Source of the DNA: an uncultured bacterium
Lineage (GTDB): Bacteria > Patescibacteriota > Gracilibacteria > BD1-5 > UBA6164
Assembly: GCA_947311335.1 (NCBI GenBank)
Contig: CAMZKR010000024.1
Location: forward strand, 1-5,423
DNA length: 5,423 nucleotides
Direction: 5' to 3'
Positions 5,033-5,423 of the stretch are shown here, piece after piece. The position numbers were made by a program, and so were the translations under genes. The notes under the pieces are model-generated. The model did no database searches. It saw only the letters and a program-made list of their open reading frames with translations, and had not been told where the DNA came from. How positions within the stretch are numbered: the first letter of the stretch is position 1; each line of letters starts with the position of its first letter.

Positions 5033-5423
5033 ATGGATAATGAGAACTTTACAAATAGTGAAAAGTTTAAGTTTGCTTTATGTTATATTCCTTTAGTTGC
5101 AGTTATTTTATTTTTTGCCGAAGATGGTAAAACAAAACAATTTATAAAACATATTAAATATTGAGTTGGTTTACTTATTGTATATTTAATAATTAGATTC
5201 GTTGTTTCTGTTATTTTAGGTTTAGATAATTTATCAGCATTGTTAACTACTTTATATTTATGAATAAGTATATATTTATGATATAAAGCATATAAATGAC
5301 AAGATGTTAATATAGAATATTTAGATAAAATAGAAGAAATAGTAGAAGAGGCAATAAAAGAGGGATACAGAGCAATACATGAGGATGCTAGTCGCCATGA
5401 TGTTATTGCCAAATTTAATATAG
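5033..5423 (+). CDS. DUF4870-like membrane protein, cut by the window end
   Basis: The first 130 residues are visible from ATG 5033; the frame is still open at the last base. Four UGA codons are read as Gly. Three membrane segments lie at about residues 14-29 (FALCYIPLVAVILFF), 44-63 and 66-86. The pattern of an N-terminal ALCYIPL segment, a loop with FIKHIKYG, then two more helices resembles DUF4870-type small membrane proteins, where the loop is usually fVrfHakQ. The function of that family is unknown. The third helix is followed by a charged helical stretch (YLDKIEEIVEEAIKEGYRAI, 96-115), perhaps a coiled coil, which is not typical of the short family. The start has no Shine-Dalgarno sequence and sits 50 bp after the S2 stop, so it may be read with S2. 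Family assignment is by memory of the pattern only. Confidence 0.7.

Noticed and set aside
5083..5412. Open frame of 109 codons on the minus strand at the right end
   Set aside because: Antisense of the DUF4870-like gene; the plus-strand frame has clear membrane segments, a good start and continues to the window end.
81..5423. UGA as tryptophan (mycoplasma-type code)
   Set aside because: UGA falls at invariant glycines in S1, S2 and the toxin, while UGG already occupies the conserved tryptophans.

Overview
The window comes from a bacterium that reads UGA as glycine (genetic code 25), as in the candidate phyla Gracilibacteria and Absconditabacteria (SR1) of the CPR/Patescibacteria. By hand count there are 58 in-frame UGA codons across seven genes. 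They fall at invariant glycines, such as the S1-domain motif NGLEGLVHVSEI and the toxin motif GTH. UGG is kept for tryptophan at conserved positions (IDWGH, NPWDV, NYWSPKM), which argues against the mycoplasma code. Every visible stop is UAA or UAG. The DNA is extremely AT-rich outside the tRNA, and protein genes show no clear Shine-Dalgarno sequence. With standard stops, nearly every gene here would look broken.

Left part (1-359): the tail of a probable antitoxin, followed 6 bp later by a complete 92-residue YafQ/RelE-type toxin; together they form a type II toxin-antitoxin pair cut by the window edge. Between 360 and 520 lie an AT-rich inverted repeat and most of a decayed 93-bp copy (452-544) of the 5' end of the minus-strand gene at 1591-2433.

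Middle (521-2433): two plus-strand genes for unrecognised membrane proteins, one multi-pass (169 aa) and one with a single membrane anchor and a charged helical domain (153 aa). Convergent to them is a minus-strand YdjM/DUF457-type membrane protein (280 aa) with conserved His/Asp motifs.

Right part (2446-5423) is core translation machinery: a tRNA-His(GUG) with a good sigma70-type promoter and encoded CCA, ribosomal protein S1 with four S1 domains, and ribosomal protein S2 with a lysine-rich tail. A membrane protein resembling DUF4870 follows and is cut by the window end. Short perfect AT palindromes follow the tRNA, S1 and S2 genes and may mark 3' ends.

No CRISPR array, transposase, rRNA, recognisable riboswitch or prophage gene was seen. 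The clearest unusual items are the decayed gene copy whose antisense strand supplies the start of the next gene, and the toxin with two changed positions relative to YafQ. I found no convincing new multi-gene system.
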